From Micromonospora sediminimaris (GTDB lineage Bacteria > Actinomycetota > Actinomycetes > Mycobacteriales > Micromonosporaceae): a DNA stretch of 64,000 bases. The notes beneath the pieces were generated by a model. It was not told where the DNA came from. It was given only the letters and a program-made list of their open reading frames with translations, and ran no database searches. The position numbers and the translations under genes are program-made. This document shows positions 7,724 to 18,790 of this stretch, piece by piece. Numbering within the stretch: the first letter of the stretch is position 1; each line of letters opens with the position of its first letter. The DNA lies in NCBI GenBank assembly GCA_900112325.1, contig FOLJ01000001.1:62001-126000 (forward strand), read 5' to 3'.

Positions 7724-8752
7724 TCAGCGGCGGAAAATGTGGGTGAGGATGGCGGCGGCTCGGGCGACCTGGCTGTCGGTGACGTCCAGGTGGGTGACCA
7801 GGCGGGCCGTGCGGGGACCGAGCACCGAGATCAGTACGCCCTCGGCGCGGGCGGCGGCGGCCAGGGTCGGCGCATCCAGCGGGGCCTTGGTCAGATCCAG
7901 TGGAACGATGTTGGTGCGTACCGTGGTGGCCAGCACCCCGAACGGGGCGACCGCCTCCGCCAGTCGGGCCGCCTTCGCATGATCGGCCGCCAGCCGGCCG
8001 ATGTGGTGAGCCAGGGCGTGCCGACCAGCGGCGGCCAGGATGCCCGCCTGACGCATCCCACCACCCATCCGCTTGCGGATCACCCGACCCCGTTCGATCC
8101 GGTCGGCAGCGCCGACGACAAGTGAGCCGACCGGCGCGCCGAGCCCCTTGGACAGGCAGACCGACAGGGTGTCGAACAACGCGCCGTAGGTGGCCAGGGG
8201 CACCCCGTCGGCGACGTGCGCGTGCCAGATCCGAGCACCGTCGCAGTGCAGCGCCAACTGCCCGGTGTCGGCGACCCGGCGCAGCTCGCGCAGCGAATCG
8301 AGGGGAATCACCCCGCCGCCGCCACGGTTGTGGGTCTGCTCCACCGCGATCGCCCGGGTGGGCACCGCCCAGTAGCCGTCGGGACGCACCATGCCGGCGA
8401 TCACGTCGGGGTCGAGCTGGGCACCCACCGCAGGCCAGGTCCGTGAGGTGACCCCGCCGTACGCGGCGGCAGCCCCCATCTCGTACGTGACCACGTGCGC
8501 GTCGGCATCGCAGAGCAGCTCGGAGCCGGGCGGCACCAGCAGTTGCAGGGCGATCTGGTTGGCCATCGACCCGCTCGGGCAGAACAACGCCGCCTCGTGC
8601 CCGAACATCGCGGCGATCTCGACCTCCAGGGCCTGCACCGTGGGGTCCTCGCCGTAGACGTCGTCACCCACCTCGGCGCTGGCCATGGCCTGCCGCATCG
8701 CGGCCGTGGGTCGGGTCACCGTGTCCGACCGCAGGTCGATCAGGTCAGCCAC
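7724..8752 (-). CDS. ltaE: Low-specificity L-threonine aldolase-type PLP enzyme
   Basis: A 342-residue fold-type I pyridoxal-phosphate enzyme of the threonine aldolase/beta-eliminating lyase family, splitting L-threonine or allo-threonine to glycine and acetaldehyde. It opens with IDLRSDTVTRPT and DVYGEDPTV, both hallmarks of the family. FCPSGSMANQIAL is the cofactor phosphate region, the catalytic Asp and Arg lie in LHCDGARIW, and the Schiff-base Lys is in SVCLSKGLGAPVGS. The GTG at 8752 has an AGGAG five bases upstream; another GTG at 8758 overlaps that site and was rejected. The stop of the gene faces nfo. The DAHP synthase gene upstream ends only 14 bases before this start, so the two may be cotranscribed. 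Confidence 0.9.
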   Translation of the reverse strand: MADLIDLRSDTVTRPTAAMRQAMASAEVGDDVYGEDPTVQALEVEIAAMFGHEAALFCPSGSMANQIALQLLVPPGSELLCDADAHVVTYEMGAAAAYGGVTSRTWPAVGAQLDPDVIAGMVRPDGYWAVPTRAIAVEQTHNRGGGGVIPLDSLRELRRVADTGQLALHCDGARIWHAHVADGVPLATYGALFDTLSVCLSKGLGAPVGSLVVGAADRIERGRVIRKRMGGGMRQAGILAAAGRHALAHHIGRLAADHAKAARLAEAVAPFGVLATTVRTNIVPLDLTKAPLDAPTLAAAARAEGVLISVLGPRTARLVTHLDVTDSQVARAAAILTHIFRR

Positions 8753-8766
8753 AGTCACTCCTCGCG

Positions 8767-10260
<1,494 letters not shown>

Positions 10261-10743
10261 TCAGGGCGTCGGTGCCGGTGCCGGACTGTGTGCGCCCGGC
10301 CGCTCGTCGGAGATACACCAGTCGAGCCCGTCGCGAGTGACGGTGAACAGCAGCGGGCGGGTCGCCTTCTTCTTGCCGACGGTCACCGTGATCGCGGTGC
10401 TGACCTCCTGCCCGGACGGACCGGGCCGGATGTCGGTGATCTCGGACTTGGACACCTCGAAGTGGTCGGCGAAGTCTCCGTTCGCCTCGGTGGCGGCCGC
10501 GTCGAACGCCTCGTGCAGCACCGCGCAGAGTTGGCTGCGCCCGGCCGCCACGTCCTTGGCGGTCATCGCGTCGAGATATGCCTGGACCCGCTCGCGGGAC
10601 TTCAGGGTGGCCTCCTCGGCCGGTGCCCGCCCCGGTTGCTCCGCCTCGGGCTCACCGCCGACGAGCCCGCAGCCGACGAGCGCGAGAGGCACGGTGGCGA
10701 GCAGCGCGATGACGCTCGTCGGACGCCGGTTCCTGACCCGCAT
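10261..10743 (-). CDS. Putative lipoprotein of unknown function
   Basis: A 160-residue protein beginning MRVRNRRPTS with an AGGGAGG ribosome-binding site a few bases upstream of the ATG at 10743. Residues 1-27 form a lipoprotein signal peptide ending in the lipobox LVGC, so the mature protein is probably anchored on the outer face of the membrane. A charged region rich in Glu and Pro follows. The remaining part looks like a small alpha+beta fold (ATLKSRERVQAYLDAMTAKD, then TVTVGKKKATRPLLFTVTRD) reminiscent of NTF2-like secreted domains, but I do not recognise a specific family. It lies alone between aroG and the chitinase. Confidence 0.75.
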   Translation of the reverse strand: MRVRNRRPTSVIALLATVPLALVGCGLVGGEPEAEQPGRAPAEEATLKSRERVQAYLDAMTAKDVAAGRSQLCAVLHEAFDAAATEANGDFADHFEVSKSEITDIRPGPSGQEVSTAITVTVGKKKATRPLLFTVTRDGLDWCISDERPGAHSPAPAPTP

Positions 10744-10837
10744 CGGCACCTCCCTCGACGCCGGACATCGAGACACGGTCGAGCGGCGAGTCTGTCACAC
10801 CACCGTCCGGGCATCGAGATCGACCCCGGGCACAGCG

Positions 10838-10872
10838 GACGGGGAGGGGCCGGTGCGGGGCCCCTCCCCGTC
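10838..10872. terminator. Strong hairpin downstream of the chitinase gene
   Basis: Arms 10838-10851 and 10859-10872 are perfect 14-base complements (GACGGGGAGGGGCC) with a seven-base loop. It lies 27 bases beyond the chitinase stop on the minus strand. There is no T tract, as usual in this GC range. Confidence 0.7.
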
Positions 10873-10898
10873 GTGTGGGTGGTGCGTCGACCGTCGGC

Positions 10899-12527
<1,629 letters not shown>

Positions 12528-12544
12528 GTGGCGTCTCCAAACAG

Positions 12545-12561
12545 TTAGGAAACTTTCCAAA
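12545..12561. promoter_or_regulatory. Palindromic operator-like site upstream of the chitinase
   Basis: The 11-base perfect palindrome GGAAACTTTCC (12548-12558) extends to a 17-base site with one mismatched pair. It lies 18-34 bases upstream of the chitinase ATG, where a repressor or activator of polysaccharide use could act. Confidence 0.5.
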
Positions 12562-12741
12562 AGGATGAGGAGACGCTACTCACACGCCACCACTTCGTCA
12601 AGATGTCCATGTATCGATTGGGCGAGGAGGCCAGATTGGACTTCTCCCGGCGTCACCGCCGGTCAGGGGTCGGGTACCGATCGGTAACTTCACCACCACC
12701 CGCATCGCCCGCGCCCACCGTCGCGGCGGTAGCCTCCGGGC

Positions 12742-13230
12742 ATGACCGTCTTCGACATTCCGATCGGTGCCCTCGCCGGTGGCCCGGCCGACCTCGCGCA
12801 GTACCGCGGACGCGCCCTGTTGATCGTCAACGTCGCCTCGCGCTGCGGCCTCACCCCGCAGTACGCGGGCCTACAGACCCTCCAGGACGAGTACGCCGAC
12901 CGTGGACTCACCGTGCTCGGCGTGCCGTGCAACCAGTTCGCCGGCCAGGAGCCGGGCAGCGCGGCGGAGATCAGCGAGTTCTGCCAGGTCAACTACGGGG
13001 TGACCTTCCCGATCACGGAGAAGGTCGACGTGAACGGCCCCGACCGCCACCCCCTGTACGCGGCCCTGGTGGACACCGCCGACGCCGACGGTCACACCGG
13101 CGACGTCCGGTGGAACTTCGAGAAGTTCCTCGTCGCTCCCGACGGCTCCGTCGCCGCCCGCTTCGCCCCCACCGTCACCCCCGACGACCCCACCCTCCGC
13201 GCCACCATCGACAAGAACCTCCCCGCGTAA
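12742..13230 (+). CDS. Glutathione peroxidase family thiol peroxidase
   Basis: A 162-residue thioredoxin-fold peroxidase. The peroxidatic Cys is in NVASRCGLTPQYAGL near residue 34. The supporting Gln and Asn/Trp positions appear in GVPCNQFAGQEP (near 65-75) and RWNFEKFLV (near 120), and a second Cys in EFCQVNYG may act as resolving residue. Bacterial members of this type generally use thioredoxin rather than glutathione, and actinobacteria make mycothiol, so the substrate in vivo is probably a lipid or organic hydroperoxide reduced through thioredoxin. The start ATG gives MTVFDIPIGALAGG. The gene stands alone and is followed after 22 bases by an inverted repeat. Confidence 0.92.
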   Translation: MTVFDIPIGALAGGPADLAQYRGRALLIVNVASRCGLTPQYAGLQTLQDEYADRGLTVLGVPCNQFAGQEPGSAAEISEFCQVNYGVTFPITEKVDVNGPDRHPLYAALVDTADADGHTGDVRWNFEKFLVAPDGSVAARFAPTVTPDDPTLRATIDKNLPA

Positions 13231-13252
13231 CCCACCCCACCCCCGCCCCCAC

Positions 13253-13332
13253 CTCGTCGATCTTGCAGTTGTGGTCGGCTTTTTCTGGCTTTCGCACACT
13301 TTTGGTCCGACAAGAACTGCATGATCGACGAG
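13253..13332. repeat. Intergenic inverted repeat after the peroxidase gene
   Basis: Arms 13253-13270 and 13315-13332 are complementary at 17 of 18 positions, with a 44-base spacer. The arm carries CGATCTTGCA, which is shared with the element at 7606-7684, so the two look like members of one dispersed family. Confidence 0.75.
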
Positions 13333-13396
13333 CCGGTGGGTGGAACGGCGGGGCGAGGCAGGTTCGGGGCAGGTAAGCGCGGTGGAGGGGTGAGGC

Positions 13397-13615
13397 ATCG
13401 CCGGTGACGACCCGGCGGCCAAGGCAACCGTGACCGACTTCCTGGATCGGATCGGCTACGACACGGTGGACGCGGGCCCGCTCGCCGACAGCTGGCGCTT
13501 CCAGCCGGACACCCCCGCCTACGGGGTCATCTACTCCGCCGATCCGGCGAACCGGGAACAGGAGACGCCGGCCGGCGCGGGCGTTCTGCGCGCTGCCCTC
13601 GCCGACGCCGGCTGA
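13397..13615 (+). pseudogene. C-terminal remnant of an F420-dependent NADP reductase-like gene
   Basis: From 13397 the frame reads IAGDDPAAKATVTDFLDRIG, then YDTVDAGPLADSWRFQ, ending after about 73 residues. This is the conserved C-terminal part of the NADP oxidoreductase coenzyme-F420-dependent family (Rossmann-fold proteins of about 200 residues). The NAD(P)-binding N-terminal half is absent: immediately upstream lie the inverted repeat and non-coding sequence, and no start codon with an upstream Rossmann motif is present. A GTG at 13430 could start a 61-residue protein, but it would lack a fold. I take it as a deletion remnant, possibly connected with the neighbouring repeat. Confidence 0.6.
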
Positions 13616-13742
13616 CCCGGCCGCAGTCCGACACCGACGTCGCCCCGGGCGGTGCCGGAGCCATCATTCCGACTCTTGTCGAGATTCGTCGATTTCCGGT
13701 TCCGCCATCGGCGGAATCAGCCCGGCGGACCCGTGTAGATGT

Positions 13743-13776
13743 CATGGAGATTCCGTCTCGGTCCCATGGAGATTCC
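13743..13776. repeat. Pair of 12-base direct repeats 22 bases apart
   Basis: CATGGAGATTCC occurs at 13743-13754 and again at 13765-13776, start-to-start 22 bases (two helical turns). A TGTAGAT word lies just before and just after the pair. This geometry could suit a dimeric DNA-binding protein. Confidence 0.4.
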
Positions 13777-14143
13777 ATGTAGATCTCGCAAATGTCCACG
13801 CCGGCCAGATACGACAGGCACGAGATGAACCGGCCGACCGAGGCGCAGACCACACCGCAAAAATGCTGCGCTGTCAGCGACGAAACCGGCAGCACCAGCC
13901 TCGGCGGACGCCTGGCACCAACCCGGGCAGATGACTCATTCGGACGGTAACGGCGGCAGAACAAGATCAGGTCGGCGTCGGTATTCACCCTTACGTCCGG
14001 AGTGTCGCAGGTCGGAGGTCTGGTCGGCACCCCGATCCTCGTTACCAGAATTGCGCGTCGGCTGCCAATGAGCAGCCGAAATCGCATCGGTATCCATCAC
14101 TGCACATCGCTGCCACGAGGCGACAACGGGCTGGGCATCGGGG

Positions 14144-14174
14144 TTGCCGTGCACAGAAAAATCTCGGGTAGGGT
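14144..14174 (+). promoter_or_regulatory. Possible promoter of the proVWX operon
   Basis: TTGCCG (14144-14149) and TAGGGT (14169-14174) with a 19-base spacer resemble a principal-sigma promoter. It would give a 5' leader of roughly 115 bases before the proV start. Weak evidence, by eye. Confidence 0.35.
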
Positions 14175-14295
14175 CGAGCCTCGCTCACCTGGGCTGTCCT
14201 GACTTCGGCAGGCCCACGGCAACACCTGGTGTCGATAGCAGCGCACCTTCGTGCGATGCCCAAGAAAGCTGCCCGCGTACCGCATGCCCATTGGA

Positions 14296-15678
14296 ATGGA
14301 GACCGTGTCCGCACTCAGAGTGAAATCCCTCTACAAGGTCTACGGGAGCCGCGCCGACAAGGCGGCGGAGATTCTCCGCAACAGCGCAGGCCGGGACGAC
14401 AAGCTGGCAGGACTACCGGTCACGGCCGCGGTCGTCGACGCGAACTTCGAGGTCAGACGCGGCGAGATCTTCGTGGTCATGGGCCTGTCCGGCTCGGGGA
14501 AGTCCACCCTGATCCGGATGCTCAACGGGCTGCTCTCCCCCACGCACGGCACGGTCGAGATCGACGGGGTCGACATCACCAAGCTCAAGCCCGCCGCGCT
14601 ACGGAAGCTGCGCCGCGAGAAGATCAGCATGGTCTTCCAGCACTTCGCGCTCCAGCCACACCGGTCGGTGTTGGACAACGCCGGCTACGCGCTGGAGATC
14701 GCGGGCCTGCCGCGCGCCGAGCGCCGGGAGAAGGCGCTGCAGGCGCTCCGGATGGTCGGACTCGACGGCTCAGCGGACAAGCTGCCGCAGGAACTCTCCG
14801 GCGGCATGCGCCAGCGCGTCGGCCTGGCCCGCGCGCTCGCCGCCGGCACCGACATCATGCTCATGGACGAGGCGTTCTCCGCGCTCGATCCGCTGATCCG
14901 CCGCGAGGTGCAGGACCAGTTGCTCGGGCTACAGGCCGAACTCGGCAAGACGATCGTGTTCATCACGCACGACCTCAACGAGGCGATGCGCCTCGGCGAT
15001 CGCATCGCGGTCATGCGTGCCGGTCGGATCGTCCAGATCGGCACCGCCGAGGAGATCCTCACCGACCCGTCAAACGACTACGTCGCCCAGTTCGTCGCCG
15101 ACGTCGACCGGACCAGGATCCTCACCGCGTCGGCGGTCATGGAGCGACCGCTCGGCGTCGTGGACGTCAACTCCGGCCCACGCGTGGCCGCCCGGGTGCT
15201 GCGCGAGACCCAGACGTCGGCCGTCTACGTCACCGGCCGGGACAAGCGGTATCTGGGCACCGTGACCGCCGACGCCGCCACCCAGGCGGTCCGGGACGGC
15301 CGGAAGAACCTCCAGGAGATCGTGTCGACCGAGTACGCCCACACGGTCGAGGACACGACGCCGGTGGCCGACATCTTCGCCGCCTCTGCCCAGAGCCCGG
15401 CACCGGTCGCCGTGGTCGACAGCGCCGGGCGGCTCGTCGGCGTGATTCCGCGGGTCACCCTGCTGAGCGCCCTGGGCAACCTCAGCACCGACACCGCCGG
15501 GGCCACCGCCACCCCGGGGCCTGCGGACGAGGTGGGCACGTCGCCGACCACTGACCCGACCCGGGCCGTCGGAGCGGCCGGCACGGCGGCACCGACCGGA
15601 AACGGCGACCCGACAGCGGAGGTGCCGGCCCAGGTGGTTGCCGAACCATCGGCCCGGCTGACGGGAGAGCCCGCATGA
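14296..15678 (+). CDS. proV: Glycine betaine/proline-type ABC transporter ATPase with CBS domains
   Basis: A 460-residue ATPase of the ProV/OpuAA class that powers osmolyte uptake. The nucleotide-binding domain contains the Walker A GLSGSGKST (near residue 73), the Q-loop VFQHFALQPHRS, the ABC signature LSGGMRQRV and Walker B IMLMDEAFSALDP. The N-terminal extension before the Walker A (KVYGSRADKAAEILRNS) is typical of ProV rather than of general ABC ATPases. Tandem CBS domains, thought to sense ionic strength or nucleotides, fill about residues 275-395. A 65-residue Ala/Thr/Pro-rich tail follows and is probably disordered. The ATG at 14296 was chosen; ATGs at 14251 and 14284 are alternatives. 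The stop overlaps the proW start (ATGA). Confidence 0.9.
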   Translation: METVSALRVKSLYKVYGSRADKAAEILRNSAGRDDKLAGLPVTAAVVDANFEVRRGEIFVVMGLSGSGKSTLIRMLNGLLSPTHGTVEIDGVDITKLKPAALRKLRREKISMVFQHFALQPHRSVLDNAGYALEIAGLPRAERREKALQALRMVGLDGSADKLPQELSGGMRQRVGLARALAAGTDIMLMDEAFSALDPLIRREVQDQLLGLQAELGKTIVFITHDLNEAMRLGDRIAVMRAGRIVQIGTAEEILTDPSNDYVAQFVADVDRTRILTASAVMERPLGVVDVNSGPRVAARVLRETQTSAVYVTGRDKRYLGTVTADAATQAVRDGRKNLQEIVSTEYAHTVEDTTPVADIFAASAQSPAPVAVVDSAGRLVGVIPRVTLLSALGNLSTDTAGATATPGPADEVGTSPTTDPTRAVGAAGTAAPTGNGDPTAEVPAQVVAEPSARLTGEPA

Positions 15679-16562
15679 ACAGCGCCGACAGTATCGATGA
15701 CCTGCTGCCGTACGTGCGGATCGGCGACGCGTTCAAGGTCGGCGTCGACTGGTCCAGGGATCATCTGTCCGCCGTCTTCGACGGCATCGCCTCCGCCGTC
15801 GATTCGCTTGTCGAGCCGCTGGTGGACCTGCTGACCGCGCCCCCGGCGATCGTCATGGTACTGATCTTCGCCGGCCTCGGCTGGTGGCTGCGGGGCTGGA
15901 AGTTCGGTCTCGGCACCACGCTCGGGCTCGGCCTGGTGGCCGGGTTGCCGATCTGGGAACAGACGATGAGTACGCTGGCGCTGGTCCTGGTGGCCAGCGG
16001 AATCGCCCTGTTGCTCGCCGTACCGCTGGGCATTCTCGTCGCGGAGAGCCGCCGTGTCTCGGCGGTCGTCCGGCCGGTGCTGGACCTGATGCAGACGATG
16101 CCCGCGTTCGTCTACCTGATCCCGGCCATCTTCTACTTCGGCGTCGGCGCCGTGCCCGGCGTGCTGGCCACCGTGGTGTTCAGCATGCCGCCCGGGGTAC
16201 GCCTGACCGAGTTGGGCCTGCGCCAGGTCGACCGCGAGGTCATCGAGGCCGGCGAGGCGTTCGGCGCGTCGCCGTGGAAGATCCTGCTGCGGACCAAACT
16301 GCCACTGGCCCTGCCGACCATCATGACCGGCGTCAACCAGGTCATCATGCTGGCCCTGTCGATGGTCGTCATCGCCGGAATGGTCGGCGCCGGCGGGCTT
16401 GGTGAGGTGATCATGACGGCGCTCGCCCGGGTCCAGGTCGGCGCGGGCTTCGAGGGCGGCATCGCCGTGGTGATCCTGGCGGTGGTGCTCGACCGCCTCA
16501 CCGATTCGATAGGCGCGCGTACCGCCTCCGCGAAGGCGCAACGCGCCATGCAACAGGCCTGA
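15675..16562 (+). CDS. proW: Glycine betaine/proline-type ABC transporter permease
   Basis: A 295-residue inner-membrane permease with about six to seven transmembrane helices and a long amphipathic N-terminus, as in ProW/OpuAB. The EAA loop that docks to the ATPase is visible as EAGEAFGASPWKILLRTKLP near residue 190. LDLMQTMPAFVYLIPAIFYF and MVVIAGMVGAGGLGEVI are family-typical. The ATG overlaps the proV stop by four bases, so the two are translated together. The binding-protein gene follows after about 100 bases. Ligand is most likely glycine betaine or a related quaternary amine. Confidence 0.92.
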   Translation: MNSADSIDDLLPYVRIGDAFKVGVDWSRDHLSAVFDGIASAVDSLVEPLVDLLTAPPAIVMVLIFAGLGWWLRGWKFGLGTTLGLGLVAGLPIWEQTMSTLALVLVASGIALLLAVPLGILVAESRRVSAVVRPVLDLMQTMPAFVYLIPAIFYFGVGAVPGVLATVVFSMPPGVRLTELGLRQVDREVIEAGEAFGASPWKILLRTKLPLALPTIMTGVNQVIMLALSMVVIAGMVGAGGLGEVIMTALARVQVGAGFEGGIAVVILAVVLDRLTDSIGARTASAKAQRAMQQA

Positions 16563-16663
16563 CCCCACGTCCTGACCCACGCGGGGAAGTCACCGGTTGC
16601 CGGCGCCCTGCCTCGCTACCGCGAGTTCCGCCGGTTCACCGCAACAAGGGAAGGAAACTCCAC

Positions 16664-17572
16664 ATGTGGAGCAGTAAATTGGTGCGCCGGGTCGCGCTGG
16701 CGGCCACCGCCGCCCTGGCGCTGACCGGCGTCGCCGCCTGCGGCGACGACGGCGACTCCGGCAGCTCGACCGGCGACAACAAGCAGCTCACCATCGGCTA
16801 CATGGCCTGGGACGAAGCCATCGCCGCCTCCTACCTCTGGAAGAATCTGCTGGAGGAGAAGGGCTACGAGGTCGAACTCAAGAACGTCGAGGCGGGGATC
16901 GTCTACCAGGGCCTGGCGACGGGGGACATCGACCTCTTCCTCGACAGCTGGCTGCCGCAGACCCACGCCGACTACATGAAGGAGTACGGCGACAAGATCG
17001 AGAAGGTCGGCGTCTGGTACGACAACGCCAGCCTGAGCATCGCCGTGCCGGAGTACGTCAGCGACGTCAATTCGCTTGAGGACCTGGCCGCCAACGCCGA
17101 CGCCTTCGGCGGTGAGATCATCGGGATCGAGCCCGGTGCCGGCCTGACCGCCGCCACCCAGGACAAGGTCATCCCGGAGTACGACCTGACCGGCAAGCTC
17201 ACCCTGAAGACGTCGTCGACGCCAGCGATGCTGGCCGCGCTGGACGGCGCGATCAAGGACCAGAAGCCGATCGTGGTGACCCTCTGGCACCCGCACTGGG
17301 CCTACGCGAACTACCCGCTGAAGGACCTGGCGGACCCGAAGGGCACGCTCGGCGGGGCCGAGGAGATCAACACGCTGGCCCGTGAGGGCTTCGGCGCGGA
17401 CTTCCCCGAGGTCACCGAGATGCTGCAGAAGTTCAAGATGGACGACCAGCAGCTCGGCTCGCTCGAGGACCTGATGTTCAACGTGCACAAGGACGACGAG
17501 GAGAAGGCCGTCGAGGAGTGGCTGAAGGCCAACCCGGACTACGCCGGCACGGTGGACGTCGCCAACTCCTGA
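16664..17572 (+). CDS. proX: Glycine betaine-type ABC transporter substrate-binding lipoprotein
   Basis: A 302-residue extracytoplasmic binding protein of the OpuAC family. The lipobox LTGVAAC at residues about 20-26 indicates a lipid-anchored protein. The mature domain starts LTIGYMAWDEAIAASYLWKN and contains DIDLFLDSWLPQTHADYM and VVTLWHPHWAYANYPLK. The Trp and Tyr residues in these segments are the kind that form the aromatic cage for quaternary ammonium ligands. It completes the proV-proW-proX operon, and a GC-rich hairpin follows 24 bases after the stop. A GGAAGG ribosome-binding site precedes the ATG. Confidence 0.93.
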   Translation: MWSSKLVRRVALAATAALALTGVAACGDDGDSGSSTGDNKQLTIGYMAWDEAIAASYLWKNLLEEKGYEVELKNVEAGIVYQGLATGDIDLFLDSWLPQTHADYMKEYGDKIEKVGVWYDNASLSIAVPEYVSDVNSLEDLAANADAFGGEIIGIEPGAGLTAATQDKVIPEYDLTGKLTLKTSSTPAMLAALDGAIKDQKPIVVTLWHPHWAYANYPLKDLADPKGTLGGAEEINTLAREGFGADFPEVTEMLQKFKMDDQQLGSLEDLMFNVHKDDEEKAVEEWLKANPDYAGTVDVANS

Positions 17573-17595
17573 CCGGGCCTGAGCGATAAGCCGTC

Positions 17596-17622
17596 GGTGG
17601 CGGGGCAGTTGGCCCCGCCGCC
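17596..17622. terminator. Terminator hairpin after proX
   Basis: GGCGGGGC (17599-17606) pairs with GCCCCGCC (17612-17619) around a five-base loop, and pairing extends outward by three more positions including one wobble. It separates proX from the convergent acetyltransferase gene. Confidence 0.65.
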
Positions 17623-17632
17623 GGCGGCTCAA

Positions 17633-18229
17633 CTACTTGTCAGGAGCGACGCCGCCGGAGTCCCGGATCGACGGGACGCCGGCACGCCGGGCCCGCCACT
17701 CGGGGGCCAGCACCGACCAGACCTCCAGGTCGATCCGGCCGTCCGGGCCGGCAAGCACCTCGCGCAGCACGCCGTCACGCCGCATGCCGAGCCGGCGGGC
17801 AACCGCGATGCTGCGCGCGTTGCCGGCGTTGGTCCGCCACTCGACCCGATGCAGTCCGCGCTCGACCAGCACCCAGTCGATGAGCCGTTCGACCGCCCGG
17901 GTCACCAGGCCCCGGCCCTCGGCTGCCGGCTCCAGCCAGCAACCCGCCTCGCACACCCCGGACGCCGCGTTCAGCGACACCAGCAGCACCCCACCGACCA
18001 GCTTGCCACCCGACCAGATCCCCCAGATGCCGCCGTCGTCGCGGGCCCACCGGTCGGCATAACGCTGGAGCACGTGCCGCGCCCCGGCCAGGTCGGTGGC
18101 CACGAAGGACGGCGACACCCACGGCGCGATGTGCTCCCGCGCCCGGTCCAGGTTGCCCAGGAACTCCTCGGCGTGCCACGGGTTCAGCGGCCGCAGCTCG
18201 GCGTCCGCACCCAACGCTGTGGCGAACAT
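17633..18229 (-). CDS. GNAT family N-acetyltransferase (RimJ/RimL type)
   Basis: A 198-residue acetyltransferase resembling ribosomal-protein alanine N-acetyltransferases. It opens with the RimJ-like ELRPLNPWHAEEFLGNLDRA and has the substrate-side segment REHIAPWVSPSF. The acetyl-CoA site is represented by EPAAEGRGLVTRAV and the Asn/Gly-rich TNAGNARSIAVARRLG near residue 150. Substrate is unknown. The ATG at 18229 overlaps the TGA of the upstream acetyltransferase gene and has a GAGGTGGG about seven bases before it; the GTG at 18235 is an alternative. Two coupled acetyltransferases suggest a related pair of modifications or a tandem resistance/stress function. Confidence 0.85.
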   Translation of the reverse strand: MFATALGADAELRPLNPWHAEEFLGNLDRAREHIAPWVSPSFVATDLAGARHVLQRYADRWARDDGGIWGIWSGGKLVGGVLLVSLNAASGVCEAGCWLEPAAEGRGLVTRAVERLIDWVLVERGLHRVEWRTNAGNARSIAVARRLGMRRDGVLREVLAGPDGRIDLEVWSVLAPEWRARRAGVPSIRDSGGVAPDK

Positions 18230-18705
18230 CAGCACCCACCTCGCCGCATCGCGGCCATCGACGTGGGACGGAAGCCGAGCTCCCGGTAGAGCGGCTCACC
18301 CTCCGCACTGGCCTTCAGGTCCACCGTGCGCACGCCCCGCTCGGCGAACCAGTCCAGCAACGAGCCCAGGCAGGCCCGGGAGAAACCCCGACGGCGGTAC
18401 GCCGGATCGGTCGCCACGTTGAAGACGTATCCGGATCTGCCGCTCGGGTCCGCCGGCCCGCCGAGCCGCAGGTCGACCACGCCCACCGCGCAGGCGGCAA
18501 GCGTCCCGGGCCGACCCGGCGCGTCCACCACGTAGGCAGCGAGGTCGGCCTCCGGGTCCGGCAACTGTCGCCGGAGCGTACGAAGCGCGATGTGCTGCCA
18601 TTCGCCGGGCTCGGGCGGCGTGCCACTCATCGCGCCCAACATGACCGACCGCAACCGGACCAGTTCCCGGGCGTCGTCCACAGTCGCCCGCCGCACGTCA
18701 CTCAC
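18229..18705 (-). CDS. GNAT family N-acetyltransferase
   Basis: A 158-residue acetyltransferase with the order N-terminal strand VRRATVDDARELVRLRSVML, central GYVFNVATDPAYRRRGFSRA (acetyl-CoA pyrophosphate loop, here RRRGFSRA near residue 112) and C-terminal LYRELGF. The family moves an acetyl group from acetyl-CoA to an amine of a small molecule or protein; the substrate is not evident. It is the first gene of a two-gene unit whose second gene starts on its stop codon. Confidence 0.85.
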   Translation of the reverse strand: MSDVRRATVDDARELVRLRSVMLGAMSGTPPEPGEWQHIALRTLRRQLPDPEADLAAYVVDAPGRPGTLAACAVGVVDLRLGGPADPSGRSGYVFNVATDPAYRRRGFSRACLGSLLDWFAERGVRTVDLKASAEGEPLYRELGFRPTSMAAMRRGGC

Positions 18706-18790
18706 CAGCAGAGACTAGCCGTATTCACATCTCCGCCTGGACCCCGACCGGTGCGGGCCTTCCGGGGGCGGTCACCTGTCGGGCCCGGTC

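Larger units (their letters stand above)
13616..14295. other. Non-coding stretch upstream of the betaine transporter operon
   Basis: About 680 bases with no frame that looks coding on either strand; it is visibly less GC-rich than its surroundings. It holds a 12-base direct repeat (13743-13776), a small hairpin (14059-14078, arms CGGCTGC/GCAGCCG) and a possible promoter (14144-14174). The low GC may mark acquired or decayed sequence, or a long regulatory region for the osmolyte transporter. Confidence 0.5.

Noticed and set aside
14059..14078. Small hairpin in the proV leader as a riboswitch
   Set aside because: Seven-base arms alone do not form a known riboswitch architecture.
13616..14295. 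Weak frames in the low-GC stretch before proV
   Set aside because: None shows consistent codon bias, a ribosome-binding site or a fold.
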